A stretch of 64,000 nt of DNA from Hirschia baltica ATCC 49814 (lineage in GTDB: Bacteria > Pseudomonadota > Alphaproteobacteria > Caulobacterales > Hyphomonadaceae). Positions 36,583 to 44,839 of the stretch are shown here, one piece after another. A model generated the notes under the pieces. The model saw nothing but the letters and a program-made list of their open reading frames with translations, was not told the origin of the DNA and made no database searches. Location: NCBI RefSeq assembly GCF_000023785.1, contig NC_012982.1, positions 2,666,001-2,730,000 on the forward strand, read 5' to 3'. Each line of letters starts with the position of its first letter. Positions within the stretch are counted from its first letter, which is position 1. The position numbers and the translations under genes are program-made.

Positions 36583-36940
36583 GAGCCCCTCTTAAGTATA
36601 GTTTATCAAAGGCAATCATACGAAGCCAACATCAAATAGCCGCTAATTAAACGCTCGGAGGTGCGCAAATGTCACCACTCAGTATTATGTTAGTACCTAG
36701 ACAGAATGGCCATTCTGGTAACACAATTCAATTCGAACTAAATTATCAGCTTGAATATATGCACAGCTGTCTAATCAGCTAGCATAACAACCAAGCTCTT
36801 CGTCTAATTTAATCTGGATAAGCTATTTGCCGACAACACTCTTGCAAGATTCAAATTTCTAGAGAAACATTCGCACTTGTAGATTTCATTATGTGGCTTG
36901 GTTGGGATTTAAAAAGAGAGGCCGCCATCAAAGGTAAAAA
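36583..36940. promoter_or_regulatory. Divergent regulatory region between the POT and LysR genes
   Basis: This 358-bp region holds the promoters of both neighbouring genes. Its clearest element is the 16-bp palindrome at 36702-36717; elsewhere I see A/T-rich sequence with no ORF or RNA gene that I can support. LysR proteins commonly bind divergent control regions of this kind. Confidence 0.55.
36702..36717. promoter_or_regulatory. Perfect 16-bp palindrome, likely operator
   Basis: CAGAATGGCCATTCTG reads the same on both strands. It lies about 120 bp upstream of the POT transporter start and 224 bp before the LysR gene. A perfect palindrome of this length is unlikely by chance at such a position. 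Confidence 0.6.
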
Positions 36941-37915
36941 ATGGAAAACCCTTCAAAATTTAATTCTAACCTCCCCCCTTCCAGAAAGTCACTCCCCCCC
37001 TTTGAAGCCTTACGAGCTTTCGATGCTGTCGCTAGATTGGGCGGAATTCGCAAAGCCGCCAATTGGCTCGAACGTGACCATGCTGTGTTAAGTCGCCACC
37101 TGCGATCAATAGAAAAATGGGCGGGCGTGCCACTTATTGAAAGATCAACAGCAGGAACCTCTTTGACAGAAGAAGGTCAAAAATACCATTTAGCTGTTTC
37201 CAAAGCACTCGACAGCATTTCTCACGCATCTTTAGATTTGTTATATTCAGGAACCCACCATCAATTAAATATCTGGTGCATTCCAGGATTTGCAACAAAC
37301 TGGCTTTCTCTTCATCTGTCTTCAATGGAAACAACAAATAGTGACGTCGACTTACAACTGCGTCCATCAGTCGATTCCCCTGATTTTCTATCACATGAAG
37401 CTGATGCTGATATTCGCGTGCAACGCAATTATGGCGAACAAGAAGTGCTTGCCGACCACTTACAAGCAGTTCCACTCGCGGTTTTACCAATTATACCCGT
37501 CGCCAATCGCAAATATTTGGAATCTCTCACGGAGATAGAAACGCCGGCCCATTTATTAGAACACCACCTGCTACATGAGCGCTCAACATCGACTTGGGAG
37601 ACATGGCTAAAATCTCACAATGTACCGTGCGACAATACTCTAAAGGGAATAAAACTCTGGCAGGGAGATTTGACGTTGGATGCCGCACGCCACGGCCAAG
37701 GTATAGTTTTAACAAACCCGCTGGTTGCGTCGCGCTTTATCGAACGCGGTGAGTTGATTGAAATTGGAAAAGACAATCCCAATTTCCCAACACGAACAGC
37801 CAGCTATGTCATGATTGCACGAAAAGATCGCTGGAACGAACCAGTTTTGCGACGTTTTCGAAACTGGATGCACCGCACGATCCGCAAGGAATTGCCGCTC
37901 TACACGCCCAAATAG
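36941..37915 (+). CDS. LysR-family regulator (GcvA-like)
   Basis: The 324-residue protein has the GcvA-type start L-P-P-F-E-A-L-R-A-F-D-A-V-A-R-L-G-G-I-R (residues 18-37), followed by the recognition helix (V-L-S-R-H-L-R-S-I-E), and an effector domain from about residue 105 with D-V-D-L-Q-L-R-P near 125. It is divergent from the POT transporter and faces away from the nylB-like gene, which it meets tail to tail. It probably controls the transporter and perhaps the amide hydrolase genes. The first 14 residues form a short polar extension. Confidence 0.9.
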   Translation: MENPSKFNSNLPPSRKSLPPFEALRAFDAVARLGGIRKAANWLERDHAVLSRHLRSIEKWAGVPLIERSTAGTSLTEEGQKYHLAVSKALDSISHASLDLLYSGTHHQLNIWCIPGFATNWLSLHLSSMETTNSDVDLQLRPSVDSPDFLSHEADADIRVQRNYGEQEVLADHLQAVPLAVLPIIPVANRKYLESLTEIETPAHLLEHHLLHERSTSTWETWLKSHNVPCDNTLKGIKLWQGDLTLDAARHGQGIVLTNPLVASRFIERGELIEIGKDNPNFPTRTASYVMIARKDRWNEPVLRRFRNWMHRTIRKELPLYTPK

Positions 37916-37941
37916 AGCAACACCTCAAACTTTAAAATGCA

Positions 37942-39120
37942 CTAAAAATTATTCTTAAGTGCATTGAAAAAATCATTGTCCAAAATAGCTTCCGAATGCA
38001 TCGGTTTCGAGCGTGCGCTCGCAACCGAAATGATCAGCTGGCGCGTCGGGTTTATATAAATATATTGGCCAAAAATACCCCTTGCACTGAATGCTTTTTC
38101 TTTGAAACTTCCGCTTTCGTCTGGCACCGGCCACCACATATATCCGTAGTTTAGTGTCTCTCCACCAACCGTCCGAGGAGACGTGGATTCAGCGATCCAA
38201 TTTTCCGGTAATGTCGGCTCTCCATTTATTTTCCCATCCTGCAACATATAAATTCCAAGTCGAGAAAAATCTCGTAAAGTCGCACAGATCCCACACCCAG
38301 CCACCTCTAAACCATCGACAGAGTCAAGCCACCACATACCCTCTTTTTCCATACCCATTGGAATCCAGATACGACGCGACAAATAGTCAGACAACCACTC
38401 TCCTGTTGCAGCTTTCAGCAATGCCCCAACAACAAAAGTGTCTGCAAAACTATAATTGAAATGCGTGCCGGGTTCATGCTGTCGCTTCGTCTTGCAGATA
38501 TAATCCATTATCAAACCAGGCTTTTGCTCCACCTGATAATCCAACATAATCCGCCTATCCGAATTTGGGTCTGTGTGCTGATCATTCCAAGCAACGCCAG
38601 ATGTCATTTGCATCAAATGACGGATACTAACGCCATCATATGCACTACCTTTTAGTTCAGGAAGATATTCAACGAGCTGCTCATCTACGTTCTTTATAAA
38701 GCCGTCCTTAATAGCAACACCCACAAGAGTTGTTGCAACAGATTTAGCCATTGACATGGATACCCACAGAGAATCCGCAGTATTTCCACTCTCATAGTGC
38801 TCGCACACAACTTTGCCTTGAGAGTATACTAACAGTCCAGCAACTCTGTTTTTCGAAATATAGTCAAAAATATCGTTTTGAGAGCTATTCAACTGAAACT
38901 CTAACGCTTCGGCAGGCTGCAAAGATTCCTTTAAAATCTTCTTTTTACCCATAGGAATCTTGCGTGTCGGGAAAATCTTGTGGGAATTGCGAAACGTTGA
39001 CGCTTGCAAATTGGGCATCATCTTACCCGCATAGAGATTGACAATATCTCCGAGTGGTTCTGCAACTAACGCATTAGAGAGCTTTGGCTGAGTTTCACGT
39101 TCTGGCTTTATCATTCTCAT
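37942..39120 (-). CDS. Serine hydrolase of the beta-lactamase (class C) fold, NylB-like, cytoplasmic
   Basis: At 392 residues it has the same length as the 6-aminohexanoate-dimer hydrolase NylB. The catalytic Ser-x-x-Lys is S-M-A-K at residues 123-126 (NylB: Ser112 and Lys115), and a Tyr in F-N-Y-S-F at about 223 would correspond to NylB Tyr215. The downstream G-I-F-G-Q-Y-I-Y-I-N-P fits the third active-site strand. There is no signal peptide, so it acts in the cytoplasm. Related proteins also include esterases and cryptic beta-lactamase-fold enzymes, so the amide specificity is inferred from context: a NylC-like amidase, a peptide transporter and an omega-aminotransferase lie in the same locus. 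Confidence 0.82.
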   Translation of the reverse strand: MRMIKPERETQPKLSNALVAEPLGDIVNLYAGKMMPNLQASTFRNSHKIFPTRKIPMGKKKILKESLQPAEALEFQLNSSQNDIFDYISKNRVAGLLVYSQGKVVCEHYESGNTADSLWVSMSMAKSVATTLVGVAIKDGFIKNVDEQLVEYLPELKGSAYDGVSIRHLMQMTSGVAWNDQHTDPNSDRRIMLDYQVEQKPGLIMDYICKTKRQHEPGTHFNYSFADTFVVGALLKAATGEWLSDYLSRRIWIPMGMEKEGMWWLDSVDGLEVAGCGICATLRDFSRLGIYMLQDGKINGEPTLPENWIAESTSPRTVGGETLNYGYMWWPVPDESGSFKEKAFSARGIFGQYIYINPTRQLIISVASARSKPMHSEAILDNDFFNALKNNF

Positions 39121-39207
39121 CTCGGAACATTTCTGACTTGCAATTCTAAATTTCTATCAGCCTACATTTCACATCAGCAAAATTTCAGGTGCAAAAGGAT
39201 TGTTCGC

Positions 39208-39226
39208 CGGTGCTTAATTTGCACCG
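39208..39226. promoter_or_regulatory. Inverted repeat upstream of the nylB-like and paiB-like genes
   Basis: CGGTGC (39208-39213) and GCACCG (39221-39226) are separated by seven A/T-rich bases. It lies in the 208-bp divergent region between the NylB-like hydrolase and the PaiB-like gene and is a candidate operator. Confidence 0.4.
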
Positions 39227-39328
39227 ACCCTTCCAAAATTCGCGTCTGTAAATATGTGCTAATTTTTTGAAATCTGATCACAATCAAATTGTTGCAACTT
39301 CAGCTTAGCCAGAAAGTTTATAGCAAAT

Positions 39329-39976
39329 ATGCCGGAACTATTCGTACCTGATATTTTTCAGAATGATGCACCTCTAGAGGTTATTCGGAACTTTCCGTTA
39401 GCACAGTTAATATGCTCAAATAATGATGGTATAATGGCAACCGCATCACCGATAATTATCGATGACACTCGCGGGAATTCTGATGACCTCATACTTATAG
39501 GCCACATGGCTAAGGCAAATCACCAATCCACATTCATGCAATCAGGACAGAATATTTTAGCTATTTTCAGCAGCCCAAACGCATATATTTCTCCCGATTG
39601 GTATAAAGAAAGAAAAACTGTTCCTACCTGGGATTATCAAAGCGTCCATATAAATGGTGCGATAAACATTTTTGACGACCATGATCAACACTTAGATGTT
39701 CTAACCAAAACAATTGCTCATGTAGAAAGATATAAAGAGCCCCCTTGGACAATGGAAAAAGCACCAGAAGGAAAAGTGGAAAGCTTGCTACCCCGTATCA
39801 TATCCTTTGAAATAGTCGTCGAGCGCATTCAAGCAATATCTAGACTCAGCCAAATGCAGACAATTGTAGATCGCCATAGTGTCATTGAAGGTCTTCGAGC
39901 CCGCAACCAATATGGTGACCTTGACGTCGCATCTTTGATTGAAGCGCAAATGAACGCACCATCAGGTGGTGATTAA
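39329..39976 (+). CDS. FMN-binding negative regulator of the PaiB family
   Basis: The 215-residue protein matches the PaiB family: N-terminal P-x-x-F, the flavin-binding-like core with F-S-S-P-N-A-Y-I-S-P-D-W-Y and T-V-P-T-W-D-Y-Q-S-V-H-I-N-G near 90-115, and the C-terminal L-S-Q-M-Q...D-R-H-S-V-I-E-G-L. Its Bacillus homologue is linked to control of protease genes and polyamine metabolism. Here it lies 94 bp upstream of the SpuC-like aminotransferase on the same strand, where a role in polyamine or omega-amine use would fit; its molecular function is not settled. Confidence 0.85.
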   Translation: MPELFVPDIFQNDAPLEVIRNFPLAQLICSNNDGIMATASPIIIDDTRGNSDDLILIGHMAKANHQSTFMQSGQNILAIFSSPNAYISPDWYKERKTVPTWDYQSVHINGAINIFDDHDQHLDVLTKTIAHVERYKEPPWTMEKAPEGKVESLLPRIISFEIVVERIQAISRLSQMQTIVDRHSVIEGLRARNQYGDLDVASLIEAQMNAPSGGD

Positions 39977-40070
39977 TTTACACCACCCGAACCGCTAAAA
40001 TCAACTTGAACACTTGCTGTTTCAGTCGCACGGTCGTTGAAAATTATTCTTGATAAAAAGGATGCTTACA

Positions 40071-41444
40071 ATGCTCCGTTCCAATAAAACGACAGAAGAG
40101 TGGCAAGCCCTAGATGCGGCCCATCACGTACACCCATTTTGTGATCACAAATCACTAAAAGAAAATGGGGTAAAAGTTATAGTAAAAGGTGAAGGGAGCC
40201 ACTTGTGGGATTCTGATGGGAATAAAATCCTTGATGGAATGGCCGGTTTGTGGTGCGTCAATGTTGGTTATGGCCGTAAAGATCTCACAGAAGTGGCCGC
40301 GCGCCAAATGGATGAGCTCCCCTACTACAACACATTTTTCCAGTGTTCATCTCCACCTCAAATAGAATTGGCGAATAAATTATCTGAGGTAACGCCAGAG
40401 CATATCAACCATTTTTTCTACGCCAATTCAGGCTCAGAAGCGAATGACTCTATCATCAAATTCATTCGATTATATTGGGACCAAAAAGGAAAACCTGAAA
40501 AGCGCACAATTATCGGGCGCAATTTAGGTTATCATGGGAGCACGATTGCTGCGACCAGTTTAAGTGGAATGGGCGCTATGAAAAAACTAGGTGGTAATTA
40601 CCTACCTGAGTTTGAGCACATTCTAGAACCGCATTACTATATGCATGGTAATGGCATGACTGAAGAAGAATTTGGTCTGTATGCAGCCAATCAATTGGAA
40701 GAAAAAATACTAGAAATCGGCGCAGACAAAGTCGGTGCGTTTTTCGGTGAACCCGTACAGGGTGCCGGAGGCGTTATCGACCCTCCAGCAAACTATTGGC
40801 CACGCATTCAAGAGATTTGCACGAAATACAACATACTTCTTGTCTGTGATGAGGTTATCTGTGGCTTTGGACGTCTCGGCACATGGTTTGGTCAAAATTT
40901 CTATGGCATCAAGCCGGACATCATGACCATGGCGAAAGGTTTGTCCTCAGGATACATGCCTATCTCTGCCATTGGGTTTAGCGACGACGTGTATGAAGCA
41001 TTGCACTATTCAGGTGTTCTTGCGAATGGATACACCTATTCAGGCCACCCAGTTTCGTGTGCAGTTGCCCTAAAAAACATCCAAATTTTACAGGATGAAA
41101 AAATTATAGACCGTGTTGCGAGCGAAGCTGTGCCAGCTTTCCGTGAAGGCTTAAAATCCCTTTCAAAAAATCACTCCATTATTGGTGAAGTGAGAGGACA
41201 AGGACTACTAGCCGGAATCCAACTCATGAAGAATGCGGCTGATAAAGTTCAGTTTGAAGTTGAAGAGCAAGCAGCCAATATTTGCCGTGACATTGCCATT
41301 AAACATGGACTGATAATGCGTGCTGTAGACCGCACTATGGTTGTTTGTCCTCCGCTTGTCATCACGCCATCTGAAATCACTGAATTTCTAGAAAAAGCAG
41401 ATGCCGCTTTGACAGAAACTGAAGCCTATTTCGGTTTGCGATAA
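40071..41444 (+). CDS. Class III omega-aminotransferase, putrescine/cadaverine:pyruvate type (SpuC-like)
   Basis: The ATG at 40071 is chosen because AAAAGGA lies eight bases upstream; earlier in-frame codons lack a site. The 457-residue enzyme is very similar in its motif string to SpuC: D-A-A-H-H-V-H-P-F at the start, D-G-M-A-G-L-W-C-V-N-V-G-Y-G-R, E-L-P-Y-Y-N-T-F-F, S-G-S-E-A-N-D, and the PLP Lys in M-A-K-G-L-S-S-G-Y (about 289). Such enzymes transfer a terminal amino group to pyruvate, giving alanine and an omega-oxo acid or aldehyde. The semialdehyde dehydrogenase follows 11 bp later, and alanine dehydrogenase is nearby. Confidence 0.92.
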   Translation: MLRSNKTTEEWQALDAAHHVHPFCDHKSLKENGVKVIVKGEGSHLWDSDGNKILDGMAGLWCVNVGYGRKDLTEVAARQMDELPYYNTFFQCSSPPQIELANKLSEVTPEHINHFFYANSGSEANDSIIKFIRLYWDQKGKPEKRTIIGRNLGYHGSTIAATSLSGMGAMKKLGGNYLPEFEHILEPHYYMHGNGMTEEEFGLYAANQLEEKILEIGADKVGAFFGEPVQGAGGVIDPPANYWPRIQEICTKYNILLVCDEVICGFGRLGTWFGQNFYGIKPDIMTMAKGLSSGYMPISAIGFSDDVYEALHYSGVLANGYTYSGHPVSCAVALKNIQILQDEKIIDRVASEAVPAFREGLKSLSKNHSIIGEVRGQGLLAGIQLMKNAADKVQFEVEEQAANICRDIAIKHGLIMRAVDRTMVVCPPLVITPSEITEFLEKADAALTETEAYFGLR

Positions 41445-41455
41445 GGGACGGCGTA

Positions 41456-42904
41456 ATGATTAGCCAACAGACAAGTGAGTTGTTGACGCAAATTAATTCT
41501 TATTGCGAAACAAACAAAACTGAAGCGAACTTTCCAGTCCGCAATCCTGCCACTGGTGAAGAAATTACTGTGGTGCCTGAGTGCACCGCAGATATCACCA
41601 GAGCCTTCATAAAGCGAGCAAAAGCTGCCCAACCTGATTGGGCAGCGCTCACAGCCCAACAACGCGCAAACATCTTGAAAAAATGGCATGCGCTTATCCT
41701 ACAAAACCAAGATGCACTCGGCGAATTATTGACCTTAGAACAAGGAAAACCGATTGCGGAAGCCAAAGGTGAGATAGGTTTTGGCGCAAGTTTTATTGAG
41801 TGGTTTGCTGAAGAAGGTAAGCGTGCGTATGGTGACATTGTTCCACCAAACATGCCGGACAAACGCTTATTGGTGATAAAACAACCGATAGGTGTTGTAG
41901 GAGCTATAACGCCTTGGAACTTCCCCAATGCGATGATCACACGCAAAGTCGCTCCCGCATTGGCGGCTGGGTGTTCAATTATCTTAAAACCCTCAGAAGA
42001 CACCCCTCTTTCTGCAATTGCTCTGCGCATACTTGCGAGCGAAGCTGGGATACCTGAAGATATCTTCCAGATTGTTACATCCAGCCACGGTGCTGAAATT
42101 GGTGAAGTCCTAACCTCGCATGAAGACATCCGTAAGATTTCCTTCACAGGCTCTACGCAAGTTGGAAAACTCCTCATGCGTCAAAGCGCGGATACACTGA
42201 AAAAGTTGTCTCTAGAACTTGGAGGTAACGCGCCTTTTATCGTATTCAACGATGCCGACATTGATGGCGCGGTAAGCGCAGCAATGATATCAAAATTCCG
42301 CAATTCTGGTCAGACATGCGTATGTGCCAACCGTATTCTTGTTCAGTCAGGTGTTTACGAAACATTCGTGGAAAAATTCAAATCTGCAATCGCCAAACTT
42401 CAAATTGGAAATGGTCTTTCAACTGAAACAAGCCTTGGACCAGTCATAAATCAAAAAGCTTTTGAAAAAGTGAGCCGTTTGATCAAAGATGCCGAGGACA
42501 AAGGTGCAGAAGTCACACGTTTGCACACCTCCCTCCCGGAAGGTAATTTCATTGCGCCAACGATGATATCCAACGTCACCAATGAAATGGACATTTCCAG
42601 TGAAGAGATATTTGGACCTGTCGCACCTATCTTTTCATTTGAAACAGAAGAAGAAGCGATCACAATCGCCAACTCAACCCAATATGGATTGGCTTCTTAT
42701 TTCTGGACCAAAGATCTCGCACGTGCTTGGCGCGTATCTGAAAAACTAGAAACAGGCATGGTGGGTCTAAACCAAGGTTTGATTTCCAGTGAAGCAGCTC
42801 CATTTGGCGGCATTAAAGAGTCTGGCATGGGGCGAGAAGGCTCTAAATATGGGCTCGATGACTATCTTGAGATTAAATACATTTCTATGGGTGGAATAGC
42901 TTAG
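41456..42904 (+). CDS. gabD: Succinate/glutarate-semialdehyde dehydrogenase
   Basis: The 482-residue enzyme follows the aminotransferase by 11 bp. It shows the GabD pattern: T-P-W-N-F-P-N-A-M-I-T-R, F-T-G-S-T-Q-V-G-K, catalytic Glu in L-E-L-G-G-N-A-P (about 253), catalytic Cys in G-Q-T-C-V-C-A-N-R (about 287), and E-E-I-F-G-P-V-A-P. It oxidises the omega-semialdehyde made by the aminotransferase to the dicarboxylate: succinate from a C4 substrate, glutarate from a C5 one. The GCDH of this locus favours C5. NAD versus NADP use cannot be settled from the sequence. Confidence 0.9.
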   Translation: MISQQTSELLTQINSYCETNKTEANFPVRNPATGEEITVVPECTADITRAFIKRAKAAQPDWAALTAQQRANILKKWHALILQNQDALGELLTLEQGKPIAEAKGEIGFGASFIEWFAEEGKRAYGDIVPPNMPDKRLLVIKQPIGVVGAITPWNFPNAMITRKVAPALAAGCSIILKPSEDTPLSAIALRILASEAGIPEDIFQIVTSSHGAEIGEVLTSHEDIRKISFTGSTQVGKLLMRQSADTLKKLSLELGGNAPFIVFNDADIDGAVSAAMISKFRNSGQTCVCANRILVQSGVYETFVEKFKSAIAKLQIGNGLSTETSLGPVINQKAFEKVSRLIKDAEDKGAEVTRLHTSLPEGNFIAPTMISNVTNEMDISSEEIFGPVAPIFSFETEEEAITIANSTQYGLASYFWTKDLARAWRVSEKLETGMVGLNQGLISSEAAPFGGIKESGMGREGSKYGLDDYLEIKYISMGGIA

Positions 42905-42947
42905 GCTTCCTTCAAACACATATCTTTAGCGGCAAGGGCAGAATGCA

Positions 42948-44240
42948 ATGAAACTATTTGGCAAAATATTTCTCGGTGTAATTATAATCCTTGCCGTTTT
43001 AGGATTGATCTTTCAAAAAAAGATCAAAGAGATCATAGCGGTAAAAGAATATGCTGCTTCATTTGAAGCGGATAAAATCCAATCCAATTTTCGTTCCATG
43101 CATGAGCGTTACCCTTCTCAAAAAATAGACGCTCCAGAAGATACGTTTGTTCTAAAAACAGACCTTAGAGACGACATTCTATCAATTCCTTATGTCTACA
43201 ACGATGTAAAAAGTACCGTTGGTGAATTTATCTCTCGCACAGAAACAACAGGTTTCACCGTCCTGCAAGGCGATCAAATTGTTCACGAAGAGTACGGACT
43301 TGGCAATGATGCCACATCCAATGCCATTCAGATGTCTGTCACCAAGTCCTTTGTATCCACCCTTCTTGGTATCGCGCTGGAAGAAGGCTTTATCGACTCC
43401 GTCAATGACCAAGTTGTCAAATATGTGCCTGACTTAGTCGGCAGTGCATATGATGGTGTTACGATTGAACAAGTCTTGGAAATGTCATCAGGTGTGCGCT
43501 GGAATGAAGATTATGGCGATCTAAACTCTGATCTAGTACAGTCCATTGTTGCGGTACGCACGGGTTCTCTAAATGAATTTACTGCGAAAGTTCCTCGTGA
43601 AATAGAGCCAGGCACAGACACACGCTATGCCAGCATAGATACACAAGTTCTCGGAATGGTCGTAGAAGCCGCAACCAAACAGGACTTCAAAACTTACTTC
43701 AAAGAAAAAATCTGGGACAAACTCGGCGCTGAAGGCGATGCATACCTTCTACAAGATACCGTAGGAACAGGACTGTTTTATGGTGGCTTGAATATACGCC
43801 TAAGAGATATGGCCCGCTTTGGAGTTTTGATGCTCAACCAAGGCGTAAATTACAAAGGCGAAAGCGTTGTTTCATCCGAATGGGTAAAGAAAGCGACGAC
43901 ACCGGATAAAGAACACTTAATGCCATTGAGTGCCACGGCAGATTCCTACCCTCGGTTTGGATACAAATATCAATGGTGGATCCCCAATGATTGGGATGGC
44001 GATGATTTTTCAGCCATAGGTATTTATGGTCAGTATATCTACATCAATCCAAGTAGAAATGTCGTAATTGCTAAAACATCTGCTTATAAAAATTATCTAA
44101 TAGATGGCGGATGGATGAATGTTGAGGCTCTGGCAGTATTCCAAGCAATAGCGCGTCACCTATCTACAGACGCAGCCCCCTCAATAGAGGCAGCATCAAC
44201 TGAATTAGATGCTTCATCTATTTTGGAAAGCACTGACTAA
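42948..44240 (+). CDS. Membrane-anchored serine hydrolase of the beta-lactamase fold, NylB-like
   Basis: The 430-residue protein begins with a hydrophobic anchor (residues 5-22, K-I-F-L-G-V-I-I-I-L-A-V-L-G-L-I-F), so the enzyme faces the periplasm, unlike the paralogue at 37942. The Ser-x-x-Lys motif is S-V-T-K at 130-133, Tyr227 in R-Y-A-S would be the general base, and G-I-Y-G-Q-Y-I-Y-I-N-P-S is nearly identical to the block in the paralogue. Both share S-A-Y-D-G-V-x-I and S-G-V-x-W-N-x-D/Q. The 44-bp gap after gabD suggests cotranscription. Its last codons overlap the convergent lrp gene by 4 bp. Confidence 0.82.
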   Translation: MKLFGKIFLGVIIILAVLGLIFQKKIKEIIAVKEYAASFEADKIQSNFRSMHERYPSQKIDAPEDTFVLKTDLRDDILSIPYVYNDVKSTVGEFISRTETTGFTVLQGDQIVHEEYGLGNDATSNAIQMSVTKSFVSTLLGIALEEGFIDSVNDQVVKYVPDLVGSAYDGVTIEQVLEMSSGVRWNEDYGDLNSDLVQSIVAVRTGSLNEFTAKVPREIEPGTDTRYASIDTQVLGMVVEAATKQDFKTYFKEKIWDKLGAEGDAYLLQDTVGTGLFYGGLNIRLRDMARFGVLMLNQGVNYKGESVVSSEWVKKATTPDKEHLMPLSATADSYPRFGYKYQWWIPNDWDGDDFSAIGIYGQYIYINPSRNVVIAKTSAYKNYLIDGGWMNVEALAVFQAIARHLSTDAAPSIEAASTELDASSILESTD

Positions 44241-44710
44241 TACGGTGCTAAACCGGCACTAACAGGTATTTGGTTGCGGCGGCACACTGTGCGCAAACCA
44301 AACCTCGACTGGAGGCGTTTTACACCTGGAAGTTTAGTTAAAAACGACCTGTGAAACGCCTCATATCCTTCCACGCCATTGCACAAAACGCGTAGCAAAT
44401 AATCGCTATCGCCAGACATCAAATTACACTCAAGCACTTGGTCAGATTTGATCACTGCTTTTTCAAAATCATGCAGTGTCGCCTCGGCTTGATCTTTTAG
44501 TTCTACTGAGACGAAAACACTTGTCGGCAACCCCACTTTTTCTTCAGACAATATAGCCACATATCGTTGGATTACCCCCCGCTCTTCCAATGCTCGAGAC
44601 CTCTTATGACAAGCAGACATAGAAAGACCTACGCGTGCACCAATTTCTTGAAAAGATGCCCGTGAATCCTCCTGTAAACAGGCAAGAATTTTAACATCAA
44701 AGCTGTCCAT
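44237..44710 (-). CDS. Lrp/AsnC-family regulator of alanine dehydrogenase
   Basis: The 157-residue protein has the AsnC helix-turn-helix at the N-terminus (D-S-F-D-V-K-I-L-A-C-L-Q-E-D-S-R-A-S-F-Q, then G-L-S-M-S-A-C-H-K-R) and an ACT-like sensor domain. It starts behind GGGAG and is divergent from ald across 129 A/T-rich bases, the arrangement of AldR-type regulators that switch on alanine dehydrogenase in response to amino acids. It is thus well placed to sense alanine produced by the aminotransferase. Confidence 0.9.
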   Translation of the reverse strand: MDSFDVKILACLQEDSRASFQEIGARVGLSMSACHKRSRALEERGVIQRYVAILSEEKVGLPTSVFVSVELKDQAEATLHDFEKAVIKSDQVLECNLMSGDSDYLLRVLCNGVEGYEAFHRSFLTKLPGVKRLQSRFGLRTVCRRNQIPVSAGLAPY

Positions 44711-44839
44711 ATAAATAATCTCCCAAAAGCTAGGTTTACGGAAAAATTATACACACAAAACCCTGTAATTACTACTATTTTTCTAACTCTTATCTCTTAT
44801 TTCAGGATAAAATAAGCCTATCATATAGGAGAAAATCAT

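Noticed and set aside
41500-42177. 225-codon frame antisense to gabD
   Set aside because: It lies wholly inside a strongly conserved dehydrogenase gene on the opposite strand. Its length follows from codon bias, and it has no recognisable domain.
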